A stretch of 64,000 nucleotides of DNA from Candidatus Borrarchaeum yapensis (GCA_016840515.1 JAEOSF010000007.1:23938-87937), one strand, 5' to 3'; counted from the stretch's first letter, positions 36,555 to 47,275 are shown. A program made the numbers and translations. The notes: generated from the sequence alone by a model not told the origin.

Positions 36555-36627
36555 TATTTATGCCTTCATCTTAATATCTAAGAGGAAAATTACATGGAAC
36601 TGAGAACTGAGTTAGAATGGTCCATTT

Positions 36628-37656
36628 TTAGGTGGGAAGAGGTCTATCGCAAGCTGTTTTATAAACTGATTCATAATTTGCTGTTATTGTGTCCCATTGG
36701 TATTTCTTAGATTCTGTAATCGCATTCATGCCGATTTTTTCTCGCAGTTCTTCATTTTCCATAAGATATCTTATAGAGTCTACAATTGCGCTGATAGACT
36801 TTGGTTTTATCAAAACTCCAGTATTCCCATTTTGTAATAGTTCTGAAAACCCTAGGCTTCTTGTTGCAATAATTGGGCATCCACATGACATAGCTTCAAG
36901 GCCTACCAACGGTAAACCTTCAAAACGAGAAGGAAATATGCAGATTGTTGCTTCGTTATATAATTTTGGCACATCCTCATCTGGAACAAATCCTAGAAAT
37001 CTAGTATTTGGAAGATTTATTCTATTTGATAATTTTCCTCTTCCTGCAAAATAAAAATTATATTCTGGCAAGGTTTTTGCTGCTTCAAGCAGCTCTAATA
37101 TTCCTTTTCTTTCTATAAACTGTCCTACATAGAGAATCATATTCTTCTTTCTTTCCATGTGTAATGGTTTGAATCGTTTATCTATCCCGTTTGGTATGTA
37201 AAGACTTTTTATTCCGTATTTCTCTTTGACATAATCCACCATCCATTTCGAAACGCAAGTAATCACGTCTGCTGATTTTAGAACGGGTTCTGCAACTAAT
37301 TTTGACTTAAATTTCTTAGGATATATACCATCTCCATGACAAGTTATTATTAGTTTATCATGTTTGATTAGCTTTGGTATTACCTTCCCCCAAAGCCCTA
37401 CCATGTGGCAATGCATTACATCAAAGCGTATACCTCTTAAAGACTTACTCATAGCAAATTTGCCTAATCTAGTATAAAATAGTGGAAAAGGTATTTTGTG
37501 AATGAAAACTCCGTGCTTTTTTTCAATCCCCCTTTTTCCTGCTGCCAGAACGTGTACTTCATGGCGCATGGCGAGTCTTATTGCAGTTTCCCAAGCGACT
37601 CTTTCAGCACCACCTGGAAATGGTGGTAAGAAGATGCTACTTAACAGAATTTTCAT
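36628..37656 (-). CDS. GT4-family glycosyltransferase
   Basis: A 342-residue GT-B enzyme: N-terminal domain starting MKILLSSIFLPPFPGGAERV, and a C-terminal Glycos_transf_1 domain with LYVGQFIERKGILELLEA near 175, the EX7E motif in PSRFEGLPLVGLEAMSCGCPII near 250, and NTGVLIKP. It probably adds a hexose from a nucleotide donor on the cytoplasmic face. AGGATG stands before the ATG. Confidence 0.9.
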   Translation of the reverse strand: MKILLSSIFLPPFPGGAERVAWETAIRLAMRHEVHVLAAGKRGIEKKHGVFIHKIPFPLFYTRLGKFAMSKSLRGIRFDVMHCHMVGLWGKVIPKLIKHDKLIITCHGDGIYPKKFKSKLVAEPVLKSADVITCVSKWMVDYVKEKYGIKSLYIPNGIDKRFKPLHMERKKNMILYVGQFIERKGILELLEAAKTLPEYNFYFAGRGKLSNRINLPNTRFLGFVPDEDVPKLYNEATICIFPSRFEGLPLVGLEAMSCGCPIIATRSLGFSELLQNGNTGVLIKPKSISAIVDSIRYLMENEELREKIGMNAITESKKYQWDTITANYESVYKTACDRPLPT

Positions 37657-37948
37657 TGTTTACATCCTGAAGAAATGATAGGAAATTAGATTTTAAAACT
37701 ACACATTAAATAGAAGTTGAATCCTAAAGCGCTTCTCGTCAGCTTTTTGTGTTCCTAACATAAAAATACTTACCAATCTTCTAAACTAAAACTTTTTCAT
37801 GTTAAGTACAATGTCAAATTAAAAAATCCTTTAATTCTTTTGGAAAACGCCCGCGCGTAGAATATATAAAAGGAATCATAGAAGAAGAAATGATTATCAG
37901 AGTATCATTCCGAAATAACTTTACAATGAAAGTGGATGTCTGAAGACT

Positions 37949-38719
37949 GTGAAAAAAAGCACATCTGAACTGTGGGATAAATTTTGGACAGACACTCCTA
38001 CAACAAAAGAAGATATTTTCACTCTGATGAAAGAAGAAAGTGGTATTAGATGGCAAAGAATCGAAAAAATTGTATTACAGGAATTTGGAGATTTTAAGGA
38101 TTTAAAAGTCATAGAACTTGGCGCTGGTACTGGAACAAATGCTGCTTTAATGGCAAAAAAGGGAGCAAAAATTACACTGCTTGATTATTCAGCAAGCGCT
38201 CTTGAAAGAGCAAGAGAATTGTTTGAAAGAAATGGGTTATCTGCTGAATTTATTAAACAAGATGCACTATCTCTACCAACAAACTTGCCTAATAAATTTG
38301 ACATTTGTATGTCCTTTGGTCTTGTCGAACATTTCTGGGGCGTTAAAAGAACCAAGATAATCAAAGTCCATTTTGATATCTTGAGAAAAGGTGGAATAGT
38401 TTTCATTTCAGTTCCTAATAAATTCAATCTGCCTTATAGGATATTCAAGTTTATTGCTGAACATACTAGTAAGTGGCAGGTCGGTGAAGAATATCCTTTT
38501 ACAAGAAGAGAACTTAGAAATATTTGCAAGCAAATTGGAATTACAGAGTGCTCGTTTTTCGGAGATTCTTTTTTTTCTTCTTTTGATTTCATTAATCCCT
38601 TCAAACTTATTAGAAAGGCGTACGGAACTAATAATCTAAAAACTCACATAAAAGGCGAAAAAGGGACATTTTTAGATAGTTATTTAAGCTACGCTTTGAT
38701 ACTTTATGGGAAGAAATGA
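37949..38719 (+). CDS. SAM-dependent methyltransferase
   Basis: The 256-residue product has VIELGAGTGTNAALMAKKGAKITLLDYSASALERARE (motif I and the acidic end of beta 2 near 53-85) and FDICMSFGLVEHFWG after beta 4, then VFISVPNKFN. The start is a GTG; there is no clear ribosome site. It is isolated, transcribed opposite to both neighbours. Target unknown. Confidence 0.78.
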   Translation: MKKSTSELWDKFWTDTPTTKEDIFTLMKEESGIRWQRIEKIVLQEFGDFKDLKVIELGAGTGTNAALMAKKGAKITLLDYSASALERARELFERNGLSAEFIKQDALSLPTNLPNKFDICMSFGLVEHFWGVKRTKIIKVHFDILRKGGIVFISVPNKFNLPYRIFKFIAEHTSKWQVGEEYPFTRRELRNICKQIGITECSFFGDSFFSSFDFINPFKLIRKAYGTNNLKTHIKGEKGTFLDSYLSYALILYGKK

Positions 38720-38810
38720 TGGGGAAGCTTCTTATGGTAAAAGCTTGTAGATTAGGCTCTTTAGGTGACTGTGAAAAATCATCCTGATAAATTGGATCTC
38801 TTATTTTTTT

Positions 38811-39203
38811 CTAGGACTTATCCTTTGGATTGCTATTTTCAACATTTCCTTGTCCTGAATACATATTTTCAACATCATATCGTAAAATAGCATTTGCTTG
38901 CGCCATTTCAACCACCTTTTTCTTTAAGTCCTTAAGAGCACTATATATTATAAATAGGAGAAAATATGACACGATGGTACTTAATATTAAAGTTGCGAAA
39001 ATGCTTGTTTGTAATGTTAGTGCGGGTAGTACTAAATTGGCTGCTCCAGGGTAAATAAATGTTATTGCAGCAGTGATCCAGATGCCGATCCAAAGAAGAA
39101 AATCCCAGAGATTATAACGCTTTTTCTTATAAAAAATATATGTCTGAACGAGGGCTATTGCTACTAAAATGATTCCAAGTATTTGAATTCCTTTTAACTG
39201 CAT
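38811..39203 (-). CDS. DUF2304-like small membrane protein
   Basis: The 130-residue protein has three membrane helices (about 7-24, 33-53 and 64-90) and a cytoplasmic helical tail (LKDLKKKVVEMAQANAILRYDVE). The WDFLLWIGIW segment and overall size match DUF2304, a family often next to dolichyl-phosphate sugar synthases in archaea and bacteria. A role in lipid-linked sugar synthesis is likely but unproven. Confidence 0.7.
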   Translation of the reverse strand: MQLKGIQILGIILVAIALVQTYIFYKKKRYNLWDFLLWIGIWITAAITFIYPGAANLVLPALTLQTSIFATLILSTIVSYFLLFIIYSALKDLKKKVVEMAQANAILRYDVENMYSGQGNVENSNPKDKS

Positions 39204-39291
39204 GAATATACAACACTTTATTTTGAATCATAAATATTTAGTTCTGTTCAGCTTTATTTGGAATGATGTAATAGTGAGGTTCCGCCCAATT

Positions 39292-40845
39292 CTATTCAAC
39301 GCCATTATATCTGTAAATAAAAGCATGTAAGAAGTTTTTCTCTAACATGTAATTTTCTTGAAGATAATTTATGATTTTTAGCAAATCTGTATACGATGTA
39401 TAACGTTGTTGTAAAGTCTCAAGAGTATTTGCAAAAACCGCGTAGTTCACTTTGCTACTTTCTAACGTCTCAAATACTTCCTGTAAAATGATTGCACTGT
39501 TAGGTGCATCTAAATAATAGATATCTTTGATAAAGATGTACTTGCATAGAATTTCTCTATTAGCTTGAAAAACAAATCTTGGGTGAAACGAAAAAATTTT
39601 TTCATCTGGTGATGTTCGCTCTTCTAAATAAAGACCAACCTTTTTATCTTCACTAAGAGACCCTACAGGATTATACAAAAGTCTACCTTCATATGAATAA
39701 AAAATGAATGGAAAAGAATGTACATAAGGGACTGAAACAATACCTATTATTAAAGCCATCGATATAGTCTTCTCATGAGAAAAATCTTTCATTTGCAGCT
39801 GCTGAGCAAAGAAAAGTAATTTCGAAAAAAACACAGCCGATATAATACTTAAAGAGGGAATGACCTGAAGGAAATAATGATCTAAAAAGCTTGGTAAAGA
39901 AACAAGTATTGCGAAAGGAATCAAAAAGCAAGAAAGTGCAATTAGATCCGATTGACTCCTTCTTTTAAGAGTTAAGAGTGTGCCACTCAACCCTAGAGTC
40001 CAAATAAGCAAATTATAATTCAATACCACATAAAATATTTTAAGTCTAGCCGATATGAGAGCTTTATATACCGTTATTTGAATAAAACACCACTGAATAA
40101 AGTCACCAAACGCGTTATGTAGCAATAAATAGGTCAATCCTGGAAGTAATGCTATAATTACCCCCAATAGAGAAATAAAGATCTGTTTGGTGAGAATTCC
40201 TTTTTTATTACTCACTCCTTTTTCAAAAATATCTATGAAAATACATACTATGATAACAAAAAATGTTACTATTCCTGGTTGCTTCATAAAGAACGAAACT
40301 CCAGAAAAAAATCCCGAAAGAAATAGATATGAACTATTTTCTTTTTTGCGATACAGAAGATACATAAAAATTGCAAAAGTTGCAAAAAAGGTCATATAGG
40401 GCTCCGTCATAACATATCTACACCAAACAATACTTAGTGGGTCCAAGACATATATTCCTGCAGCGATTAGCCCTACTTTTCCATCGTATAATTCTTTACC
40501 AATAAGATAGATGAAAGCAAGAGTTGAGGTGCTCAAAAATGCAGTCAGCAATCTCGGATAAATTATAGACTTCCCAAATAGAAAAAACATTAGTGCTATG
40601 CTAAAATAGAAGTAGGGCATTTTACTATCTACCATGTCTTTATAGATGATTTTTCCCCTCAAAATATCAGAGGCGATGTATGCAAAAACCGATTCTTCAT
40701 CAATAAAAAGTCCAAAGGAATTGATACGCCATAGTCGAAATGATAACCCAACGACAAATAGTACTGACAAAGTAACTATTTGCATTCCAGAAATCTTTTT
40801 GAGTTTTAAATAAACGTTTTCAACGGTTTTGATTAATTCGTTCAT
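39292..40845 (-). CDS. GT39/PMT_2 GT-C membrane glycosyltransferase
   Basis: The 517-residue protein is the most classical PMT_2 member here: INSFGLFIDEESVFAYIASDIL in the first outer loop (acidic DEE), PRLLTAFLSTSTLAFIYLIGKELYDGKVGLIAAGIY, and RYVMTEPYMTFFATFAIF with the second acidic loop. Roughly eleven helices are followed by a C-terminal soluble domain (about 400-517). It should use a polyprenyl-phosphate sugar. Confidence 0.82.
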   Translation of the reverse strand: MNELIKTVENVYLKLKKISGMQIVTLSVLFVVGLSFRLWRINSFGLFIDEESVFAYIASDILRGKIIYKDMVDSKMPYFYFSIALMFFLFGKSIIYPRLLTAFLSTSTLAFIYLIGKELYDGKVGLIAAGIYVLDPLSIVWCRYVMTEPYMTFFATFAIFMYLLYRKKENSSYLFLSGFFSGVSFFMKQPGIVTFFVIIVCIFIDIFEKGVSNKKGILTKQIFISLLGVIIALLPGLTYLLLHNAFGDFIQWCFIQITVYKALISARLKIFYVVLNYNLLIWTLGLSGTLLTLKRRSQSDLIALSCFLIPFAILVSLPSFLDHYFLQVIPSLSIISAVFFSKLLFFAQQLQMKDFSHEKTISMALIIGIVSVPYVHSFPFIFYSYEGRLLYNPVGSLSEDKKVGLYLEERTSPDEKIFSFHPRFVFQANREILCKYIFIKDIYYLDAPNSAIILQEVFETLESSKVNYAVFANTLETLQQRYTSYTDLLKIINYLQENYMLEKNFLHAFIYRYNGVE

Positions 40846-41108
40846 GTTCTCTACTTCGTCAAGACTTTTTTATTATCTTGTGATTTATTTTGCTATTCTA
40901 ATAAAGGATAGGGGATTGAAAGGGTCGCTAAAGAGTTTCAAATAGGGGAGGAGATCTAAAGACATACTAAAAAATCATAAGACAATCCTAGAATATATCA
41001 ATTATATAAATTACCTAAACTTCTCTGTAAATCATAAAGTTTTTAGTTCACTTCTTTCATGGATCAAAAACGAATTTAACGAATTATAAACAAAAGAATG
41101 AGGAAAAA

Positions 41109-41792
41109 ATGAAGAAAGAAACTAAACATAAGGTTTTTGCAATAATTCCCGCATATGAAGAAGTTAATTCAGTTGGTAGAGTTGTATCAGAAGTCCTTCC
41201 CTTCGTTGATAAGGCGCTTCTAATAGATGATGGGAGTAGTGATGGGACAAAAAAAGAGGCCAAAAAAGCAGGAGCGTTTGTTGTTCAACTTCCTTTGAAT
41301 CTTGGTCAAGGAATGGCCCTGAGAACAGGTTTCACTATCGCAAAAAGAGAAAACGCAGATATCATCGTTACTTTGGATGCTGATGGACAACATGATCCAA
41401 AGGAAATTCCAAATTTAATAAAGTTCATAAAAAATGGAAAAGCTGATATCGTAGTTGGATCAAGGTTTCAAGGCGAACATAACTCCACTCTTGTAAGATA
41501 TTTGGGAATTCAATTTTTTTCTTGGCTTGTCCGAAATTTGGTAGGTTTACAAATTAGTGACCTTACTTGTGGATTTCGCGCATTGCGAAGAGAGGTCTTG
41601 GAAAAACTCAAACTAGAACAAGATCAATATTCAGCTCCAGAACTACTAATAAAGGGAGCGTTGGCGGGTTTTAAGATTCTTGAAGTTCCTGTAAATATTA
41701 CACCAAGAGCTTTTGGCAAACCAAAGAAAAAAATGTCCACATATTGGTACGGATTGCTAAAATCGATTTTTTCCTCAATATCTGAGAAATAA
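41109..41792 (+). CDS. GT2 glycosyltransferase (polyprenyl-phosphate sugar synthase-like)
   Basis: The 227-residue enzyme has VFAIIPAYEEVNSVGRVV, ALLIDDGSSDGT, LDADGQHDP (DxD-like metal site near residue 95) and LTCGFRALRREVLEKL, the hallmarks of DPM1/DPG-type synthases. No C-terminal membrane helices are present. GAGG stands 6 nt before the ATG. It probably supplies the lipid-phosphate donors of the GT-C enzymes. Confidence 0.87.
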   Translation: MKKETKHKVFAIIPAYEEVNSVGRVVSEVLPFVDKALLIDDGSSDGTKKEAKKAGAFVVQLPLNLGQGMALRTGFTIAKRENADIIVTLDADGQHDPKEIPNLIKFIKNGKADIVVGSRFQGEHNSTLVRYLGIQFFSWLVRNLVGLQISDLTCGFRALRREVLEKLKLEQDQYSAPELLIKGALAGFKILEVPVNITPRAFGKPKKKMSTYWYGLLKSIFSSISEK

Positions 41793-41805
41793 AGCCAAAA
41801 ATGTG

Positions 41806-42999
41806 TTATCTCCTATATGAGGAGATTGCTTGACGGTAGATTTTTAGGGTTTCATTTCCTGCATATTTCCACGAAAATTTGTCTTTTACATATTCATAAG
41901 CGTTTTTGCCAATCTCTTCTCGATTTTGTTCATTTCTTAGTAAGGAAATTACGGCTTCTGTAATTTGGTGAACATTGCCTTCCTCAACGAGGACCCCGGT
42001 TTTCCCATCGATAATCAATTCTGTAACACCTCTAATCTTAGTAGCGATTACAGGTTTTCCACATGCCATTGTTTCTAAAAGAACTCTTGGGCTACCTTCT
42101 GCACCAAGAGAGGGGAAAATCATAATGTCTGAAGCAGATATTAACTTAGGGATCTTAGAATACTGGATCATCCCTATGAAAGCAATATTTTTGATGCTTA
42201 ACTTTTTTGCAATGTTTTCTAACTTTTCTCTTTGAGGCCCTTCTCCAACAATAAGATAAATACAGTTATTCACAAATGAGTTTATATTTGGAATTGCCTT
42301 TATAAGTACATCAATTCCTTTTTGAGGAACTAATCGCCCGATAAAGGATATTAAATACTTTCCATCTGAAGGCAAGTATTTTTCTCTAGTATTTTTTGAA
42401 TCAACATGGGGATTAAAGATATCGAAATCTATAGCATTTGGTATATGAACTATAGATGTTTTGATGCCATATCTGCGTACAAGTTCAATGAATTTAGGGC
42501 TTACTGAAATAAGACAAGAATAGGGAAGTTTATATGCAATTAATTCAATGATTTCAAATAGCTTTGCTTTCAAATAGTTGTTTAGTATTTTTTGCCACCT
42601 ATTTAGGAAGTATGAAAAATTTGAGGTTATCAACGGTCTTTTTAAACACGTTCCTATTAAAAAAAGAAGCGTACTAAGCAAGGGTGTAGAAGTATGAATC
42701 AAGTCGATTTTATATTTACGAACAATGAAAATTGTTTTCTTTGATAATTTAAAAATGAAAAAAATGCGTTTTAATAGATTGACAAAATAAAACTTCTCAT
42801 CAGGAATATAATTCGTTGGTAATCTAAGCAAAAATTTGAATGGGTGAGGAATCTCTTTTGGCAGAGAAGGGGACTCACCAGTCAACACAAATACTTCAAG
42901 GCCCGCTTTAGCCATAAAGGATGCGATTCCATGATGATCAATTTCTCCACCGCCTCCCTGAGGAAACCATCGTTCAGTAACAAAGAGAACTCTTACCAT
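41806..42999 (-). CDS. GT4-family glycosyltransferase
   Basis: The 397-residue GT-B protein opens with VLFVTERWFPQGGGGEIDHHG and has a C-terminal domain with ISFIGRLVPQKGIDVLIKAI, FPSLGAEGSPRVLLETMACGKPVIAT (EX7E, near residue 300) and KTGVLVEEG. It is the downstream member of a leftward run of three GT4 genes (41806-45341). Acceptor and donor are unknown. Confidence 0.9.
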   Translation of the reverse strand: MVRVLFVTERWFPQGGGGEIDHHGIASFMAKAGLEVFVLTGESPSLPKEIPHPFKFLLRLPTNYIPDEKFYFVNLLKRIFFIFKLSKKTIFIVRKYKIDLIHTSTPLLSTLLFLIGTCLKRPLITSNFSYFLNRWQKILNNYLKAKLFEIIELIAYKLPYSCLISVSPKFIELVRRYGIKTSIVHIPNAIDFDIFNPHVDSKNTREKYLPSDGKYLISFIGRLVPQKGIDVLIKAIPNINSFVNNCIYLIVGEGPQREKLENIAKKLSIKNIAFIGMIQYSKIPKLISASDIMIFPSLGAEGSPRVLLETMACGKPVIATKIRGVTELIIDGKTGVLVEEGNVHQITEAVISLLRNEQNREEIGKNAYEYVKDKFSWKYAGNETLKIYRQAISSYRR

Positions 43000-43069
43000 T
43001 TTGACCCAAAGCTCATTCTGGTTGTCTTGTTTGAATTACCTTAGAAATCTTGTTTTTAATATATGATCT

Positions 43070-44167
43070 CTATTTCATTAGTTTATGAAAAATATCTGCA
43101 AATTGACGTCCAATTACATTCCAATTGAATCGCGTATTTATCGATTTTTGAGCCATTTCACCAAATTTAGTTCTTAGCTGATCGTTATCTAGGAATTGCG
43201 TTACATAGGTATACAGTGACTCTCTGTCATATTTATCAATAAGAATCCCTGTCTTCTGATTTATGATTATTTCATGAATGCCTCCTATTTTATTTGCAAT
43301 AATAGGCTTCCCACTAGCAGATGCTTCCAACAGAACGGTTGGTAAAGCATCTTGAAAAGAAAGATATAACATTATATCTGCCGCTGCATAAATACGCTCG
43401 ATATCACTCACAAAGCCCGTAATAATAGTCTGTGAACTAATTTTATGCTTCGCAATATGACCTTTTACCCAATTAAGGAAAAGTCCATCGCCAACTATCA
43501 GAAATCTAACATCTGGATTTTCATTCAAAATTCTCTTAATTGCCGGCAAGAAATATATTAACCCCTCAACCTTTTCAGGAAAATTGAAGTTTGAAACACA
43601 AACGAGGAGTTTTTTATCAGTAATACCATATTTCTTTCTATAAATCTCTCCATTCTCTTTTATATTAAATCTGTCCGCATCTACACCATTGTAAATGGTA
43701 AAAAGTTTTTCAGGCTGTAAATGATGTTTAATACCTATATCTCTAAGATAGTCACAAACTGGAAACACTGCGTTTGCATATTTTAAACAAAGATTTCCTA
43801 GAACATTTCTTGCCATGTTTTTTACCAAAGAAACGGAGTTTTCGTGATAAATACGTTGGTGATGCAATTCTTTCCAAAAATCTCCTCTAAGCCGTACAAA
43901 AAGTGGATATGCTTTAAATAGTTTCAATATAAGAGAAAACGATCCTATTAATGGGATTGTATCAATCATAATGAAATCAGGTGAATCTCTGCTAATATGT
44001 CGATACATTTCCACAAATCTGTATTTTTTAGGAGAGAAAAAAGATTTCAGATCCACTATCTTACAAATTATTCCTTTCTTCTTTAAAGACGATTTAAATT
44101 CTTTTCTTGCTCTTAAACTTGCGAATTCGCCTCTTTTTAATCTGTCCGAGAAAAATAATAATTTCAT
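43070..44167 (-). CDS. GT4-family glycosyltransferase
   Basis: The 365-residue protein has a less usual N-terminal domain (MKLLFFSDRLKRGEFASLRARKEF) but a standard C-terminal domain: VCVSNFNFPEKVEGLIYFLPAI, LYLSFQDALPTVLLEASASGKPIIANKIGG (the first Glu of EX7E is replaced by Asp/Ala in QDALPTVLLEA) and KTGILIDKY. GAGG lies 5 nt before the ATG. It begins 7 nt after the next GT4 gene's stop, so they are co-transcribed. Confidence 0.87.
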   Translation of the reverse strand: MKLLFFSDRLKRGEFASLRARKEFKSSLKKKGIICKIVDLKSFFSPKKYRFVEMYRHISRDSPDFIMIDTIPLIGSFSLILKLFKAYPLFVRLRGDFWKELHHQRIYHENSVSLVKNMARNVLGNLCLKYANAVFPVCDYLRDIGIKHHLQPEKLFTIYNGVDADRFNIKENGEIYRKKYGITDKKLLVCVSNFNFPEKVEGLIYFLPAIKRILNENPDVRFLIVGDGLFLNWVKGHIAKHKISSQTIITGFVSDIERIYAAADIMLYLSFQDALPTVLLEASASGKPIIANKIGGIHEIIINQKTGILIDKYDRESLYTYVTQFLDNDQLRTKFGEMAQKSINTRFNWNVIGRQFADIFHKLMK

Positions 44168-44174
44168 GATTTCC

Positions 44175-45341
44175 TCACAACTTTTTGATAGGTTTACTTA
44201 GAAGATATTCATAGGCCTCCTCGTATTTTGGGACAGTTTTCTCCCATGTAAAATGTTTCTTGATTTTTTCTCTTCCATTTTGTCCCATCTGAACTCTTTT
44301 CTTAGGCGAATGTATCAAGTCTAATATTCTTTCTGCAAGTTCTTTCGATGATCTAGGCATAACTAAATAACCATTTTTTCCATCCTCGACTAATTCAGTA
44401 TTACCACCAACAGGTGTTGTAATAACAGGTTTCCCACAAGCCATTGCCTCCAAAATAGTATTAGACAATCCTTCTGTAAGGGTGGGGAGGACAAAAATAT
44501 CCAAAGCAGAGTAAACGTTAGGCAGTTCTTCTTTTGGAATAAACCCTGTAAATATAATGTCAAAGTTTTTGTTTTTCCTTGCTAGGAGTTCCAATTCTTT
44601 CCTTTGGGGTCCATCCCCTACAATCAATACCTTAACATGATCCATTTTTTTATTTATTAATCTCAAAGCCTCAAGTAAGTATTTTACACCTTTAAGGGGA
44701 ACAAGTCGTCCTACAAATCCAATTACCTCATCATCTTCATTGATTCCAAATCGTGTTCTAATCTTAGATCCTTCCTTATTTGGAGCATATATGACTGGGT
44801 CAATACTATTTGGAATAACTCTGATTTTGGATGGTGATGCACCAAGCCATAAAGCACGCGTCACTAATCTTTTTGCAAGTGGTACTATTAATGATGCTTG
44901 CTTAACGACAAACCTACTGATTGTAGATTCATATATCTTAAAAACAATGTCCACAAGCTTTCGATCAAATGTCTGTGTCATGCCTAATACTGAAAGGAGG
45001 TATGGAAACTCCTTTATCTTTGAAACAATGGCAGCAGAGAGACTACTTAAATAATGAATTGAATGAACATGAAGTATTTCAATATTAAATTGTTTAATGT
45101 ATCTAGAGATTTCAGATACCATAAATGTTGCGGCATAGGGTAGATTGGGCATATAAATTAAGGGGGTTTTTCTAAAAACCTTTACACCATCAAATTCTTC
45201 ATAGGCCTCTGTATTCCTCACCTTAGAGCAGATGACATACACATTGTGATCGCGTTTGGCAAGTTCGAGAGATAGCCTCATACCGAAATAATTACCGCCT
45301 GGAGGTTCATAGAAGTGAGGGGTGACCATAAGGATGTTCAT
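44175..45341 (-). CDS. GT4-family glycosyltransferase
   Basis: The product of 388 residues starts MNILMVTPHFYEPPGGNYFGMRLSLELAKRDH and includes VIGFVGRLVPLKGVKYLLEAL near 205, VLPTLTEGLSNTILEAMACGKPVITTPVGG (EX7E) near 290 and KNGYLVMP. The frame extends to 45401, but the extra 20 residues have no family counterpart and the GT-B fold begins exactly at the ATG used here. It is the first gene of the leftward GT4 trio. Confidence 0.9.
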   Translation of the reverse strand: MNILMVTPHFYEPPGGNYFGMRLSLELAKRDHNVYVICSKVRNTEAYEEFDGVKVFRKTPLIYMPNLPYAATFMVSEISRYIKQFNIEILHVHSIHYLSSLSAAIVSKIKEFPYLLSVLGMTQTFDRKLVDIVFKIYESTISRFVVKQASLIVPLAKRLVTRALWLGASPSKIRVIPNSIDPVIYAPNKEGSKIRTRFGINEDDEVIGFVGRLVPLKGVKYLLEALRLINKKMDHVKVLIVGDGPQRKELELLARKNKNFDIIFTGFIPKEELPNVYSALDIFVLPTLTEGLSNTILEAMACGKPVITTPVGGNTELVEDGKNGYLVMPRSSKELAERILDLIHSPKKRVQMGQNGREKIKKHFTWEKTVPKYEEAYEYLLSKPIKKL

Positions 45342-45476
45342 TATACTTTTTTCCCTCAATAGAATGTTAAACCTGTATTTCATAAATATCGGATCTAACA
45401 TAAGTTCTTAACTAGATCGCGGTATATTTTACGTAATTTTGATTTCCAAATAAAAATTGTCCCATGTAATGATTCG

Positions 45477-47270
45477 ATGATTCTTATGGTAATAGAAAAC
45501 CTTCAAGATTTTCTTACAACTGTCATAAGTGCTCATATCATTTACAGATATCGATTTATCGAACTATTCGCACTTGTTGTTCTATTAATCATATTTGCTC
45601 TGAGATCTGGGTCTTTTTCTGGTTTTTCTAAATCTATTTCTTTATCAAATGTAGAGAACAAAAGAAAACTTCTTGTAGTGATCATAAGTTTGATTGCACC
45701 CATATCAATAATTTATATTCTTATGAGAACTTTCCAGTCTTCTCCGTTTTTATCGATGGTTGTACTTTCTCTTGGCGTGCCCTTTATCACGGTCTTTGGA
45801 ATTAAAGGTATGTCAGAATTAATTGAAAAAGATACTCAAACAACTGCTCTATTTCATAGACGAATAGAGAAAAAACAACTATTTCTCATGCTATTGTGGA
45901 TAATCTTATTGAGTTTCCTGATTAGATTTTATTTTACATACATTCGATATTATCCACGAACGGGAAGTTGGGATACTCCGCGATATTTCAGAAGAATGAT
46001 ACTCTCTTCGAGTGCCTGGGAACAAAACTTACCTAGAAATCCCTTCTACATTCTTTACATTTTCCTTGTGTCAAATGGGCTGGATTTAATAATAATGCCT
46101 CGTTTAGTGATCCCATTAATTTATTCACTTTCGATCATTCCTTTCTACCTCTTGACAACTGAGATAACTAATAATGAAAAAACAGGCATTTTAAGTTCAT
46201 TTCTTTTTGCTATGTGTGCAGAATCAATTAGACTTATTGGCGATCTATATCGAAATGTTTTTGGCATATATTTCTTAATCTGGAGTCTCTTTTTTACAAT
46301 TAAATGCATCAATTCCCGCAGAAAATTCCTATTCGGATTTCTTGCATTTTTTTACCTTGCGTTAACATCCTTAACACATGAAGTATGCTTTTTAGTGTAT
46401 TTCATTGTAATGATAACGTATTCTCTCGCTGCCCTTGTTGTGCAACATAAGAAAAACATTGGATTCCAATGGCTTATTTCTATGATCCCGTTTATTGTAG
46501 CAGCCATCATTTACTCAATTTATTTTCCTGGATTCTTAATTTCTATAACTAAGCCTATTGAACCAATACCTGCAGTCATACCACTAGCACGACTGGGAAA
46601 TAACTGGTTTTTTTCAGTAGCCACAGATGCCTTAGCTCTCATTGGCGTCTATTTTTCTATAAAGAAAAGAGATTTACAATATGTTTTTGGCACATCCTTT
46701 TTGATATCCATCTATGCAATTTGGTTGCTGTCAGGACCAGTTTTTGGCTTCTGGTATTTTCTTGTCCGTATCCCTGAAAGATTTTATTTATTTGCCTTTA
46801 TTCCAGCATCATTTTTAGGAGGATTAGCTTTAACACATATCTTATTTACTAAGAAATTTAGAAAACATTGGAAATCCAGTCTCATTGTATTAAGTATGTG
46901 CTTATCAATGAGTGGTTATGATATCGTCTCAGTCGTCTACTTTGACTATTTTTATCCCCCTTTAATAACAGCACGTGAGTTTAAGGCAGCATACTGGTTG
47001 GAAGATAATGCTGAACCTCAAGTAGCTGTACTCGCAAATCAAGAGATGGGGGCAAATTTCTTTTGGCTTTCATATTATTTATTAGATTCAAGAACAGTCT
47101 ATCAGATGAGACCATACCGCAAATTTGAGTACTATGATTCTATTCTTGAGACATATTATGTTTTCATAAGTTCTTTAAGCCCCCGTGTTAGCAATTCCGA
47201 TTTAAATAATATAATCGGGCTGAATAGGATTTATTATGATGCACAAGTAACGATATACGCTCGATTGTGA
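45477..47270 (+). CDS. large GT-C-like polytopic membrane protein
   Basis: The 597-residue protein has three N-terminal helices before the usual GT-C core; the acidic loop GSWDTPRYFRRMILSS near residue 162 follows the fourth helix, and RLIGDLYRNVFGIYFLIWSLFF and LTSLTHEVCFLVYFIV resemble the second and third conserved segments of STT3/PMT-like enzymes. A soluble tail of about 110 residues contains EFKAAYWLEDNAEPQVAVLANQE. It lacks the WWDYG motif of oligosaccharyltransferases. An IS200/IS605-like hairpin follows 5 nt after the stop. Confidence 0.65.
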   Translation: MILMVIENLQDFLTTVISAHIIYRYRFIELFALVVLLIIFALRSGSFSGFSKSISLSNVENKRKLLVVIISLIAPISIIYILMRTFQSSPFLSMVVLSLGVPFITVFGIKGMSELIEKDTQTTALFHRRIEKKQLFLMLLWIILLSFLIRFYFTYIRYYPRTGSWDTPRYFRRMILSSSAWEQNLPRNPFYILYIFLVSNGLDLIIMPRLVIPLIYSLSIIPFYLLTTEITNNEKTGILSSFLFAMCAESIRLIGDLYRNVFGIYFLIWSLFFTIKCINSRRKFLFGFLAFFYLALTSLTHEVCFLVYFIVMITYSLAALVVQHKKNIGFQWLISMIPFIVAAIIYSIYFPGFLISITKPIEPIPAVIPLARLGNNWFFSVATDALALIGVYFSIKKRDLQYVFGTSFLISIYAIWLLSGPVFGFWYFLVRIPERFYLFAFIPASFLGGLALTHILFTKKFRKHWKSSLIVLSMCLSMSGYDIVSVVYFDYFYPPLITAREFKAAYWLEDNAEPQVAVLANQEMGANFFWLSYYLLDSRTVYQMRPYRKFEYYDSILETYYVFISSLSPRVSNSDLNNIIGLNRIYYDAQVTIYARL

Positions 47271-47275
47271 AATAT

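Noticed and set aside
45477..47270. Oligosaccharyltransferase AglB/STT3
   Set aside because: The overall layout is similar, but no WWD-type motif is found here or in the other GT-C proteins.
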